Made by a program: the position numbers and the translations under genes. From positions 620,001 through 684,000 of the forward strand of contig CBDFFU010000006.1 of the NCBI GenBank assembly GCA_965246875.1: 64,000 nucleotides of DNA, read 5' to 3'. Under the pieces are notes generated by a model, which saw nothing but the letters and a program-made list of their open reading frames with translations, made no database searches and was not told where the DNA came from. The stretch comes from DASWYT01 sp965246875. GTDB taxonomy: Bacteria; Pseudomonadota; Alphaproteobacteria; Micavibrionales; SZUA-601. Positions 27,361 through 36,190 of the stretch are shown piece after piece. Each line of letters opens with the position of its first letter. Within the stretch, counting starts at the first letter, position 1.

Positions 27361-28524
27361 ATGACTGACAACCCGAACGCCACAATAGATGAGATATCAA
27401 CCACAGCGACGAATGCTTCAAAACGCGCGCTGCGTGAGTTTATGCGCCATTATACGGGTTGGTTGATCTTTGGTGTTCTATTAATCGCTAGTATTATTGG
27501 CCTCATTATTACCTTTAGCAGTGTGCCATTACAAATTGATGCCCCAACGCGTTTTGACAAAACGGTGCCGCGCAAGGTTGTGCCAATACCCGGCGTGCAA
27601 TCCGCCATAACGCCACCAGCCATGAGTTATGCGGTACCGGTTTTGCCGTCCGTGCAAATAGCATCCATCGCGACACCCGTTCCTGCTAAACCAGTTGCTT
27701 CTCCCTTAATAACCAAGTCTGTTGCCGCACCGGAAATCGCCATAAAACTGCCGCCCGTTAAAGCTACAGCCGATCATCACGCCGCGCATTTTAAGCAGCC
27801 GGTGATTGCCATTGTGATCGACGATATGGGTCTGGATCGCAAACATTCCCTGCAGGCCATCAATTTACCAGCACCCGTGACGCTGGCGTTCATGCCCTAT
27901 GCGCAACAGGTCAATGCGCAAACCGATGCTGCCCGGCAGAACGGCCATGAATTGATCGTGCATATGCCGATGGAACCGGATGATCTGGCGCACAACAACC
28001 CTGGGCCAAATGCCTTGTTGCTGAAAAATGGTGAAGCAGAAAATGTGCATCGTCTGGAACAAAATCTGGCGGCCTTCACCGGTTATATAGGTATCAACAA
28101 TCATATGGGCAGTGCCTTGACGGCCAACCGCACCGCGATCACGCCGGTATTGCAGGACTTAAAGAGCCGTGGCTTGTGGTTTCTGGATTCCAAAACGGAC
28201 GCGCATTCGGTGGCCGCCAATATTGCCGATGAGATCGGTCTGCCGTTTGCCTCGCGTGACGTGTTTCTAGATAATGTGAATGACAAAAATGCCGTGCTGG
28301 CACAATTGCGTGAAACCGAAAATATCGCACGCCGCAAAGGGTATGCAGTTGCCATCGGTCATCCAAAATCCGGCACAATCGCCGCCTTGCAGGATTGGAC
28401 GCGTGATGTGGAAAGCCGGGGTATTGCTCTGGTGCCGCTGTCATCCGTGATCGCTGCCCGTTTCCCCAATGCTGCCGTGCCACGATATGCGCAAACGGGT
28501 AACATGCGGCTGGTACAAAAATAA
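27361..28524 (+). CDS. Divergent polysaccharide deacetylase family protein (YibQ-like)
   Basis: A 387-residue protein with one N-terminal membrane anchor (about residues 35-58, WLIFGVLLIASIIGLIITF), a Pro/Ala/Val-rich periplasmic linker (about 60-140) and a Polysacc_deac_2 domain (about 150-375) with VIAIVIDDMGLD, HELIVHMPMEP and GINNHMGSALT. The domain is distantly related to NodB-type deacetylases; substrate and even activity are unproven for most members. It is transcribed away from lexA and converges on ppiD with a 4-base gap. I know of no LexA control for this family. Confidence 0.85.
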   Translation: MTDNPNATIDEISTTATNASKRALREFMRHYTGWLIFGVLLIASIIGLIITFSSVPLQIDAPTRFDKTVPRKVVPIPGVQSAITPPAMSYAVPVLPSVQIASIATPVPAKPVASPLITKSVAAPEIAIKLPPVKATADHHAAHFKQPVIAIVIDDMGLDRKHSLQAINLPAPVTLAFMPYAQQVNAQTDAARQNGHELIVHMPMEPDDLAHNNPGPNALLLKNGEAENVHRLEQNLAAFTGYIGINNHMGSALTANRTAITPVLQDLKSRGLWFLDSKTDAHSVAANIADEIGLPFASRDVFLDNVNDKNAVLAQLRETENIARRKGYAVAIGHPKSGTIAALQDWTRDVESRGIALVPLSSVIAARFPNAAVPRYAQTGNMRLVQK

Positions 28525-28528
28525 AAAT

Positions 28529-30508
28529 CTACGCTACTTGTAAGCAACTATGAAGATTGTTTTTTAAGCTGTAATAAAATTTACATTGTTCAAAAAAACA
28601 TATAACTAAATTAATTTCTGTTCGTCCTTTTGCCGGTTCTTTCAGATAGGTTTTGGTCAACATATCCTGATTGACATTGACACCCAGATAATCGCGCCAG
28701 CCCATAATAAATTGCTGTTGCAGTTCGCCGGCGACGGTGGTGCGCAACTCTTCCAGCTGTTTGTTCGTCTGTTCTGCTTTGGCGGCTGTTTTGATGCCGC
28801 TCAAACGAATGACGACCGCGCCGTCCTTGGTTTTAACAGAGGTCAGGTCATTGTGCGGTGACAGGTTGAACAAGACGTTTTGCACCTCAACTGGCAGATC
28901 TTTGCTGTCGCGCGCGACAAACTCAGTTTGGCGGTAAGGCAATTTATGCTTATCAGCAATCGCTTTGACATCAGGCTTTTTGCTGTCGTAATCGCCAATC
29001 ACCGCGTCAATCTCTTTATCCAATTGGCCTTCACGTTGCTGTTTTGTCCAGTCGGCGGTCAATGCTGTTTTGATCGCAGCAAACCCCGGCAAATGTGGGG
29101 CTGTGACCTTATCGACATGCACCAATAAATAAGTGCCAGCTTTTGTTTCAATTATCGGGCTGGTGTCGCCTTCGTTCAAGGTAAATACGGCTTCCTGAAT
29201 ATTAGCCTGGGCATCATCGGGTAATTTGAGCGCTGCCAGTTTTGCCAGACCTGCGGCTTTATCGACGCCGTCAGCGTGCAACACGTTGCCTTGATACGGT
29301 TCGATAATCTTGGCAATGGCCACGCCGTCGCCGGCCTGATTTTCAATTTCCTCGATCACATTGTTAACAGCTGTATCTGTTTTTTCCTGTTTCAACTGAT
29401 CGGCAATTTCACTTTTGACTGTATCAAATGTCTTCGTGCTTTCCGGCTGATAAGCTGAGGTCTCAACCACATGCCAGCCGATGGCGGAATGCACAGGCGC
29501 CACAAGACCGGTTTTCGCTATTTGTCCGGCACCAAACAGCACGCTGGTCAATTCATTGGGCAGGGCCGTTTTATCGTACCAGTCTTGTTTGATGAAACGC
29601 GCTTTTTGCGCTGTGGCCGCTTTTTCCAAACCATCCTTTTGGGCTGCATCAAACAAAACCCTGACTGCTTTTTCATCGCTGGCAATCGCTTGGATAAATT
29701 GCACACGCGCCGGTGCCGCAAACTGGTCTTTATTGTCATCGTAATACTTTCGTACCACGGCATCGTCGATTGTCACGGCTGGCACTAATTTATCCTGTGC
29801 AATCGTGGCAATCGTAATCGTGCGTTGTTCAGGTACTTGATACAAATCTTTATTCTCATCCAAATATTTTTGTAATTCGGCATCAGTCGGTGCCTTGACG
29901 GCGGGCAGATTATTTTCGGTCAAGGTAATAATCTCGGCCTGACGCGATTGTGTAGCCGCGGCATTGACAGCACTAGCCATGGTTGCAGGCACAGCTTTGA
30001 TCTGGCCACTGATGGTATCGGAAAATAATTGGGCCGCTGTATCGCCTTTGATCGCTGCGACAAATTCCGCTTCGGATAAATTCATGCTCTGCAAAATGGT
30101 TTGCAGTTTATCTTTATCGCTACCGGGGACGGGAACGAACTTCAATTGCTTCTGCAAATGTTTGGCAACGTAAGTGTCGCTGACATTGATGCCAACACGT
30201 TTGGCGGCCTGCAGTAATGTCTGACGCGTGATTTCCTGTTGCAAAATCATGTTGGGCAGACCCATGGCGCGCGCCTGGTCAGGGCCGATGCCAGCCGTTT
30301 GCAACTGATGACGGTAAATCGGGTCGAACTGTTGCACCGATAATTCCGTATTGCCCACCTTGGCCAGATCACTGCGGGAAAAACCGCCATTACGGAAAAA
30401 TCCGCCGACATCGGTCAAAGCCAGACCGGCAAGGGCGGCCAGCAATAAAATACCAAACAGGCCACGCAAGATTTTGGAATTCAATCCGCTATTGAGAGAT
30501 TGCAGCAT
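28529..30508 (-). CDS. ppiD: SurA/PpiD-type periplasmic peptidyl-prolyl isomerase
   Basis: Membrane-anchored chaperone that helps newly exported proteins fold near the Sec translocon. The 659-residue protein has one N-terminal membrane segment (about residues 13-33), a SurA-like chaperone region (about 40-210) and a parvulin domain (about 255-365, ending in IGWHVVETSAYQPES). The last 30 or so residues (after YLKEPAKGRTEIN) are Cys- and Phe-containing, encoded by AT-rich DNA and unlike the rest (see findings). It is divergent from tpiA, a common alphaproteobacterial arrangement. Confidence 0.9.
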   Translation of the reverse strand: MLQSLNSGLNSKILRGLFGILLLAALAGLALTDVGGFFRNGGFSRSDLAKVGNTELSVQQFDPIYRHQLQTAGIGPDQARAMGLPNMILQQEITRQTLLQAAKRVGINVSDTYVAKHLQKQLKFVPVPGSDKDKLQTILQSMNLSEAEFVAAIKGDTAAQLFSDTISGQIKAVPATMASAVNAAATQSRQAEIITLTENNLPAVKAPTDAELQKYLDENKDLYQVPEQRTITIATIAQDKLVPAVTIDDAVVRKYYDDNKDQFAAPARVQFIQAIASDEKAVRVLFDAAQKDGLEKAATAQKARFIKQDWYDKTALPNELTSVLFGAGQIAKTGLVAPVHSAIGWHVVETSAYQPESTKTFDTVKSEIADQLKQEKTDTAVNNVIEEIENQAGDGVAIAKIIEPYQGNVLHADGVDKAAGLAKLAALKLPDDAQANIQEAVFTLNEGDTSPIIETKAGTYLLVHVDKVTAPHLPGFAAIKTALTADWTKQQREGQLDKEIDAVIGDYDSKKPDVKAIADKHKLPYRQTEFVARDSKDLPVEVQNVLFNLSPHNDLTSVKTKDGAVVIRLSGIKTAAKAEQTNKQLEELRTTVAGELQQQFIMGWRDYLGVNVNQDMLTKTYLKEPAKGRTEINLVICFFEQCKFYYSLKNNLHSCLQVA

Positions 30509-30557
30509 TGGTGAGTTAGTCCTTGATCGTCGTAAGATGCCGCTACCATAGGCGCAT

Positions 30558-30586
30558 TTGCCAGATTGGTGAAGCCCTGCTAAAAT
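30558..30586 (+). promoter_or_regulatory. Probable sigma-70 promoter of tpiA
   Basis: TTGCCA (30558-30563), a 17-base spacer and TAAAAT (30581-30586) lie 25 bases upstream of the tpiA ATG, in the 103-base gap shared with the divergent ppiD gene. Confidence 0.55.
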
Positions 30587-30611
30587 CGGCCATCAACAAG
30601 AAGGTTAAATT

Positions 30612-31367
30612 ATGAAAAAAATTATCGCAGGCAACTGGAAAATGAACACCACAAAAGACGAGGCCTTGGCTCTGGCTAAGGCCCTAGCCGAAAAAGCGAC
30701 AGACGCATATCAGATGATTCTCTGTCCGCCCCATGCCTGGTTGGGGCAAGTGGGTTGGACAATTGCCAACAGCAAGCTGGCTTTGGGCGGGCAAGATTGC
30801 CACCAGGCCGAAAAAGGGGCCTATACCGGCAATGTCAGCGCCCCGATGCTGAACGATCTGGGTTGCACCTATGTGATCGTTGGGCACAGCGAACGCCGCC
30901 AATATAATAATGAGACAAACGAGCTGGTGAAACAGAAAGCTGAAGTGGCTCTTAAAAACGGCTTGACGCCAATCGTTTGCGTTGGTGAAACCGAAGCCGA
31001 ACGCACCAGCGGCAATCACGAAACATCTGTTGGCAAACAGCTGGCAGAATCGCTGCCGGACAATGGTAATGTGATTGTGGCCTACGAGCCGGTATGGGCG
31101 ATTGGCACAGGCAAAACAGCGACCAATGACGATGTTGCCAACATGCATAGATTCATCCGCGCCCAAGTCGCCAAACAGGTGACTGGCGGCGATAAAATTC
31201 CGCTGCTCTATGGCGGATCGGTAAAAGCTGCGAATGCTGCTGAAATTTTGGCCATTCAAGACGTCAATGGCGTGTTGGTCGGCGGGGCCAGTCTACAGGC
31301 GGATGAGTTTTTGAATATTGCCGAAGCTGGCATAACAGCTTTGCAAACGAACGGCAAAGCCGCCTAG
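30612..31367 (+). CDS. tpiA: Triose-phosphate isomerase
   Basis: Interconverts dihydroxyacetone phosphate and glyceraldehyde 3-phosphate. The 251-residue TIM barrel shows GNWKMN (catalytic Lys, residue 12), VIGHSERR-type VIVGHSERR (catalytic His, about 97), YEPVWAIGTGK (catalytic Glu and loop 6, about 163-173) and LYGGSVK (about 200). AAGAAGG precedes the ATG. First gene of the tpiA-secG-pyrG run. Confidence 0.98.
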   Translation: MKKIIAGNWKMNTTKDEALALAKALAEKATDAYQMILCPPHAWLGQVGWTIANSKLALGGQDCHQAEKGAYTGNVSAPMLNDLGCTYVIVGHSERRQYNNETNELVKQKAEVALKNGLTPIVCVGETEAERTSGNHETSVGKQLAESLPDNGNVIVAYEPVWAIGTGKTATNDDVANMHRFIRAQVAKQVTGGDKIPLLYGGSVKAANAAEILAIQDVNGVLVGGASLQADEFLNIAEAGITALQTNGKAA

Positions 31368-31420
31368 AATTAATGGCAAAAGCGTGTTAAAAGAACGCAT
31401 TGCCTTACTGGAGTTAAGTT

Positions 31421-31819
31421 ATGGAAGTTATTTTACTAGTCGTTCAGCTGTTCGTGGCCTTGTCACTGATTTTGGTGATTCTGATCCAGCCGCCCGAAAG
31501 CTCGTCTTTGGGCGGTCTTGGCAGCAGCAATGCAATGGCGAATGTCGGTTCCCGTGCGCAAGGCAATGGCTTGACCCGTTTGACCGGTATTCTGGCGACA
31601 ATTTTCATCATCATCTCGTTGGTGTTAGCCATTTTGGCCGGCAATAACAAATCGGCTGCCTCTATTCTGGATAGTGCGACGCCAGCGGCTGATGCACTGC
31701 CGCCACAGGCTAAGACCGAAACCGCACCGGATAAAGATGCCCCGGCCCCGGTTCCGGTTCCAAATGTCGATAAGTTGGCACCACCCGCTGAGGCGCCTGC
31801 CGTTCCGTTGGCAAAATAA
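31421..31819 (+). CDS. secG: Protein translocase subunit SecG
   Basis: Accessory subunit of the SecYEG channel. The 132-residue protein has two membrane segments (about 2-20 and 52-73) flanking the conserved LIQPPESSSLGGLGSS loop, followed by a Pro/Ala-rich cytoplasmic or disordered tail (about 85-132) as seen in many Alphaproteobacteria. Position between tpiA and pyrG is conserved in the class. The ATG at 31421 has GGAG upstream. Confidence 0.95.
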   Translation: MEVILLVVQLFVALSLILVILIQPPESSSLGGLGSSNAMANVGSRAQGNGLTRLTGILATIFIIISLVLAILAGNNKSAASILDSATPAADALPPQAKTETAPDKDAPAPVPVPNVDKLAPPAEAPAVPLAK

Positions 31820-31846
31820 TCTCGGTTTAATCAGTAAAAGGATGCG

Positions 31847-33493
31847 ATGACACGCTTTATCTTTATGACGGGTGGGGTGGTTTCCAGTTTAGGAAAAGGC
31901 CTCGCATCTGCTGCTCTTGGTGCCTTGTTACAATCCCGTGGTTATAACGTTCGTCTGCGCAAGCTTGACCCTTATCTTAATGTCGATCCGGGGACGATGA
32001 GTCCGACCCAACATGGCGAAGTGTTTGTCACTGATGATGGTGCGGAAACCGATCTGGATCTTGGTCACTACGAACGTTTTACGGGTGTTGCGGCCACGCG
32101 TCAGGATAATGTCACAACAGGCCGTATTTACACGAATGTGCTGGCCAAAGAGCGCCGCGGCGATTATCTGGGTGCGACAGTGCAGGTTATTCCGCATATC
32201 ACCGATGAGATCAAGGATTTCATCCGCCTGGCCGATACCACAGCCGATTTTGTCATTTGTGAAATCGGCGGCACGGTCGGTGATATTGAAATTCAACCGT
32301 TCCTCGAAGCCGCGCGCCAGTTCCGCAACGAAGCTGGGCGTGACCGTGTGCTGTTCATTCACATGACGCTGCTGCCTTATATCACAGCGGCCGGTGAGTA
32401 TAAGACCAAGCCGACGCAGCATTCGGTAAGCGAATTACTCTCCTATGGGATTCAGCCGAACATCTTAATGTGCCGCGCGGATCGTGATCTGACCGAAGGC
32501 GAGAAAAACAAGATAGCACTATTTTGTAACCTGACGCCGGAACGCGTGATTTCGGCCGCCGATGCCGATACGATCTACCAGGTGCCGATCAGCTACCACG
32601 ATGCAGGTCTGGATAAACAGGTGCTGGATTATTTTCAGATCGGGTCATTAAAAGACCTCGACCTGACGCAGTGGCAGCATATCGTTGAAACGGTGCGCCA
32701 TCCGCTATCGGAGGTGACAATCGCGGTTGTTGGTAAATATGTGTCGTTGCTCGACAGTTATAAATCCCTGATGCAGGCTTTGCAGCATGGCGGCATTGCC
32801 AACAAAGCCAAAGTGAATCTACGTTGGGTCGATGCGGAAAAACTGGAAAAAGGCGATCTGTCGGAATTGTATGACGTCCATGGCATTCTGGTGCCTGGCG
32901 GTTTTGGTGAACGCGGCACGATGGGCAAGATCAGCGCCGTGCAATATGCCCGCGAAAACCAGATTCCGTATTTCGGCATTTGCTTTGGCATGCAAATGGC
33001 GGTCATTGAAACCGCGCGCAGTCTGGCTGGTCTGGTTGATGCCAATTCCACAGAATTTGGCTCCTGTGATGTGCCGGTTGTCGGCCTGATGACCGAATGG
33101 CAAAAAGAAGGCCAAACCGAACAACGCAACGCGACCAGCGACATGGGTGGCACGATGCGGCTGGGCGCTTATCCGTGTCAGCTCAAACCCGGATCATTGG
33201 TTGCCAAAGTGTATGACAATGCCGACATCATTTCCGAACGTCACCGTCACCGCTATGAAGTGAATACAGAGTATAAAGACGCATTGGAACAATCCGGCTT
33301 GATTTTCTCTGGCCTGTCACCTGACGGCCGCTTGCCGGAAATGGTGGAGCGTAACGACCACCCCTGGTTTATCGGCGTGCAATTCCACCCGGAATTGAAA
33401 TCAAAACCCTTTGCGCCGCATCCGCTGTTTGCATCGTTTATTGCTGCCGCGAAAGTGCAGAAGCAAAATATTGGAACGCGCAAGGCGGCGTAG
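31847..33493 (+). CDS. pyrG: CTP synthase
   Basis: Forms CTP from UTP with ammonia from glutamine. The 548-residue protein has the N-terminal synthetase domain (TRFIFMTGGVVSSLGKGLASAALGALLQSRG, about 1-270) and a class I glutamine amidotransferase domain (about 290-540) with the nucleophile Cys in FGICFGMQMAVIE (about 381) and the HPEL His-Glu pair (about 516). Length is standard. Strong match throughout. Confidence 0.98.
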   Translation: MTRFIFMTGGVVSSLGKGLASAALGALLQSRGYNVRLRKLDPYLNVDPGTMSPTQHGEVFVTDDGAETDLDLGHYERFTGVAATRQDNVTTGRIYTNVLAKERRGDYLGATVQVIPHITDEIKDFIRLADTTADFVICEIGGTVGDIEIQPFLEAARQFRNEAGRDRVLFIHMTLLPYITAAGEYKTKPTQHSVSELLSYGIQPNILMCRADRDLTEGEKNKIALFCNLTPERVISAADADTIYQVPISYHDAGLDKQVLDYFQIGSLKDLDLTQWQHIVETVRHPLSEVTIAVVGKYVSLLDSYKSLMQALQHGGIANKAKVNLRWVDAEKLEKGDLSELYDVHGILVPGGFGERGTMGKISAVQYARENQIPYFGICFGMQMAVIETARSLAGLVDANSTEFGSCDVPVVGLMTEWQKEGQTEQRNATSDMGGTMRLGAYPCQLKPGSLVAKVYDNADIISERHRHRYEVNTEYKDALEQSGLIFSGLSPDGRLPEMVERNDHPWFIGVQFHPELKSKPFAPHPLFASFIAAAKVQKQNIGTRKAA

Positions 33494-33528
33494 AAAACTG
33501 ATAATAATTGTATAAGGGAAATAAAAGC

Positions 33529-34401
33529 ATGAAGCCTTTTGTTACTATAGCCATATCAGTCCTGCTTTCTGTGACAGCTGCAATCGCCGTATTAAAAACT
33601 GAAAAACCCGTTGCTGAGCAAGTTTCTAAAGAAAAACATGAAACGCTTTTCGCAAGGATACAGCGCACAAAAACATTGCGTTGCGCTTACATTAGCTGGA
33701 CGAAATCCTACTTTGCCAAAGACCCGAATACCGGAAAGTTTGAAGGCATTGGTTATGATCTGGCTGAGGCGACGGCCAAAGTATTAGGCATTAAAATCGA
33801 TTGGGTCGAAGAAGTTGGTGTCGGCACGATGTATGAAGGATTAAAAACAGGACGTTATGAGGCAATTTGTACGCCAATCTGGATTGATCCAACCGTCACG
33901 GCAAATGGTCTGCCAACAGTGCCGGCAGGCTTGTCGCCGGTTTACGCTTATGCGCGTGCCGATAACACAAAGTTTTTAGAAAACGATCCAGACGCGCTGG
34001 CGAAAATCAATCACAAAGATGTGACGCTGGTTGATGTCGACGGGTCAAACGGCTTTGAGATTCACAAAAACCGTTATCCAAATGCGACATTGGTTTCCAT
34101 GCCCGGTACCATGAGTGGCGCAGAAATCATTCAACAAGTGGCGTTGAAAAAAGCTGACATCACCCAACAAAACCCGGCCATGGTTGAAGACTTTATGAAA
34201 GCCAATCCGGGTGTGCTAAAACGCGTAACGGCTGGACCTTTGATGGCTTATCCCAATGCACCGTTTGTTTTTCCAATGGGAGAGTATGACACAAAGATCT
34301 GGTTTGACTCAGCCATTGAAACGATGAAACATATTGGCACGATTGACACGATCATGCAGAAATTTGATCCTGATCATCATTTCTTTGTTCGCATACAGTA
34401 A
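33529..34401 (+). CDS. Family 3 solute-binding protein (ABC amino-acid type), orphan
   Basis: A 290-residue exported protein with an N-terminal hydrophobic signal (about 3-20) and a periplasmic binding fold: TLRCAYISWTKSYF, GKFEGIGYDLAEATAKVLGIKIDWVEE and YDTKIWFDSAIETMKHIGTIDTIMQKF are typical of SBP family 3, which bind polar amino acids. There is no permease or ATPase next to it, so it may serve a distant transporter or act as a sensor. I chose ATG 33529, with AAGGGA at 9 bases, over a TTG at 33508. Its last base is the first base of the following hydrolase gene, so the two are translationally linked. Confidence 0.82.
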   Translation: MKPFVTIAISVLLSVTAAIAVLKTEKPVAEQVSKEKHETLFARIQRTKTLRCAYISWTKSYFAKDPNTGKFEGIGYDLAEATAKVLGIKIDWVEEVGVGTMYEGLKTGRYEAICTPIWIDPTVTANGLPTVPAGLSPVYAYARADNTKFLENDPDALAKINHKDVTLVDVDGSNGFEIHKNRYPNATLVSMPGTMSGAEIIQQVALKKADITQQNPAMVEDFMKANPGVLKRVTAGPLMAYPNAPFVFPMGEYDTKIWFDSAIETMKHIGTIDTIMQKFDPDHHFFVRIQ

Positions 34402-35111
34402 TGAGTGACATTCAATTTTTTCAGTCTGACAAAGGTGTCACGGCGTATAAGCAAATTGCCAGCAATGCGTCAGTATCGCTGTTTTTCTTATCAGGTCACA
34501 GTGGCACGTTTGATAATCCCATTCGTCATGTCCTGACAGATTTTGCACAACCGAACTCTATTCGCTTAACGCATTTCACCTACTTTGGCCGGGAGCAATC
34601 GCATTCAGACGCCGTACCTGAGGATGGCACCGGTTATATCCAGCACAGGTTGGAGCAAGCGCTGGCGTTGTTCGATGCAGTGACAACAGAGCCGCAGATT
34701 TTAATCGGGTCCAGCATGGGCGGTTATCTGGCTTTAGCCTTGGCGCAAGCGCGGCCTGAACGTGTCACAGGCATTGTTGGGTTGGCGGCTGGATTTGGTG
34801 TCGAGCTGGTTGATGCAACGCAGGCGCAATACCAGGAATTGCGCGTCGGAACCGAAATTGAAACCGGTTTTATGTTTGCAGCCAACTTTGATAACAGTCT
34901 GCCCATTGTCGGCCAACTGCAAATCAATTGCCCTGTCCGTTTGCGACATGCCATGAGTGATGACGTTGTCTCTTATAAAAATACCGACTGTATCGCCAAT
35001 GTGGTGACATCAAACGATGTCGTCATGTCGATTACCAAAGAAGGCAATCACAGCCTTGACCGGCTTGAGGATAATCAATGGCTGGAACAGAGTTTGCTAG
35101 GTTTAATCTAG
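34401..35111 (+). CDS. Alpha/beta hydrolase, ABHD10-like (copy 1)
   Basis: A 236-residue soluble alpha/beta hydrolase. The nucleophile elbow is GSSMGG (Ser at about residue 105); the likely acid is in the AMSDDVVSY segment and the base His in KEGNHSLDR near the C-terminus. FFLSGHSGTFDN supplies the oxyanion loop. The GSSMGG form and short length resemble ABHD10-type thioesterases/esterases. It begins at the last base of the solute-binding protein stop and is a clear paralogue of the gene at 35477-36190, with about half of residues alike by eye. Substrate unknown. Confidence 0.75.
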   Translation: MSDIQFFQSDKGVTAYKQIASNASVSLFFLSGHSGTFDNPIRHVLTDFAQPNSIRLTHFTYFGREQSHSDAVPEDGTGYIQHRLEQALALFDAVTTEPQILIGSSMGGYLALALAQARPERVTGIVGLAAGFGVELVDATQAQYQELRVGTEIETGFMFAANFDNSLPIVGQLQINCPVRLRHAMSDDVVSYKNTDCIANVVTSNDVVMSITKEGNHSLDRLEDNQWLEQSLLGLI

Positions 35112-35153
35112 TAAATATTCTAAGCTGTTCAATAATAAATCAGGATCTTTTGA

Positions 35154-35182
35154 TTGACATATAGTTATTTTGTGTATATGTT
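35154..35182 (+). promoter_or_regulatory. Strong sigma-70 type promoter upstream of a small gene
   Basis: A consensus TTGACA (35154-35159), 17-base spacer and TATGTT (35177-35182; an overlapping TATATG is also present). It lies 28 bases upstream of the small gene at 35211 in a markedly AT-rich gap. Confidence 0.6.
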
Positions 35183-35210
35183 GCTTTTAAACAATAGCTA
35201 GGAGAGAGAC

Positions 35211-35411
35211 ATGACAGATATTACGACAGCATATTGGCACACGGTTAATGAAATTGGGAAACTTCCATTCCTATTTCCAGGACAAATAGAGAAAATTATT
35301 GCACAGGAAACTGAATTACTTGGAATCATCGCCAATCGTTTGGATTTGACTGAACCAGAAAAACTTACAACATATAATTCATTTTATGCGTTAAATGATG
35401 GACCTCAATAG
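35211..35411 (+). CDS. Small protein of unknown function (66 residues)
   Basis: I do not recognise this protein. It is acidic to neutral, with no membrane segment, signal peptide or cysteine, and is mainly predicted helical by eye (GQIEKIIAQETELLGIIANRLDLTEPEKL). It is likely real: AGGAG stands 6 bases before the ATG and a near-consensus promoter lies just upstream, the best promoter match I found in the window. It sits between the two paralogous hydrolases, so it could have arrived with, or regulate, that cassette. Its DNA is more AT-rich than the hydrolase genes. Confidence 0.6.
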   Translation: MTDITTAYWHTVNEIGKLPFLFPGQIEKIIAQETELLGIIANRLDLTEPEKLTTYNSFYALNDGPQ

Positions 35412-35476
35412 TCATGATTGACTAAATTTCTTACAGTAGAAGTTACTTTAATAACGACATCCGTAAGAGAAATATA

Positions 35477-36190
35477 ATGACCATTCAATTCCACACATCT
35501 GATAAAGGCATGACCGCCTACAAGCAAAATACCGGTGATGCCCCAACATCGATTTTTTTCTTGTCTGGTTGGCGCACGACGTTCGATAATCGGAAGCGTG
35601 ATTTTCTGGAACAGCTGTGTGATGATCATGCAATATCACTGACGCATTTCACCTATTTTGGTTGGGATCAATCGCATTCGGATGAATTGCCAACAGACGG
35701 TGACGGCTTTGTGCAGCATTGGCTGGATCAAGCTTTGGACTTATTCGATGCTGTCACAACCGGTCCGCAACTTGTCATCGGATCCAGCATGGGCGGCTAT
35801 TTAGCGCTTGCCTTAACACACGCCAGAGCGAAAAGAGTGGCGGGTCTGATCGGCATAGCCGCCGGCTTTGGCCCTGATCTGGTGAAGTGCATCAAGGACA
35901 GCTATGGCGAATATCGCGTTGGTACCAAAATCGAAAATGGATTTAAATTTTCCCCAGAAACAGATGGCAGCTTGCTGATTGCTGATACGCTGAACATTCA
36001 CTGCCCCGTACATCTTATTCATTCCCTTGCGGATGAAACAGTGCATTACCGCAACACGCTGCACATTGCAGATGCAGTTGTATCAGATGATGTCACCATT
36101 CATCTGACGAAAGCCGGCGGACATAGAGCTAACCGACCGGAAGACAGTGCATGGCTGGAAAATACGATACTGGATCTGATCGAATCATAA
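35477..36190 (+). CDS. Alpha/beta hydrolase, ABHD10-like (copy 2)
   Basis: A 237-residue paralogue of the hydrolase at 34401-35111. It keeps the oxyanion loop FFLSGWRTTFDN, LTHFTYFGWDQSHSD, the nucleophile elbow GSSMGG (about residue 104), an acid in SLADETVHY and the His in KAGGHRANRPED. All three presumed catalytic residues are thus present in both copies, so neither looks dead. The best-kept shared stretches are the LTHFTYFG and VIGSSMGGYLALAL blocks. The 3' end overlaps the end of the Y-family polymerase gene on the other strand by 6 bases. Confidence 0.75.
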   Translation: MTIQFHTSDKGMTAYKQNTGDAPTSIFFLSGWRTTFDNRKRDFLEQLCDDHAISLTHFTYFGWDQSHSDELPTDGDGFVQHWLDQALDLFDAVTTGPQLVIGSSMGGYLALALTHARAKRVAGLIGIAAGFGPDLVKCIKDSYGEYRVGTKIENGFKFSPETDGSLLIADTLNIHCPVHLIHSLADETVHYRNTLHIADAVVSDDVTIHLTKAGGHRANRPEDSAWLENTILDLIES

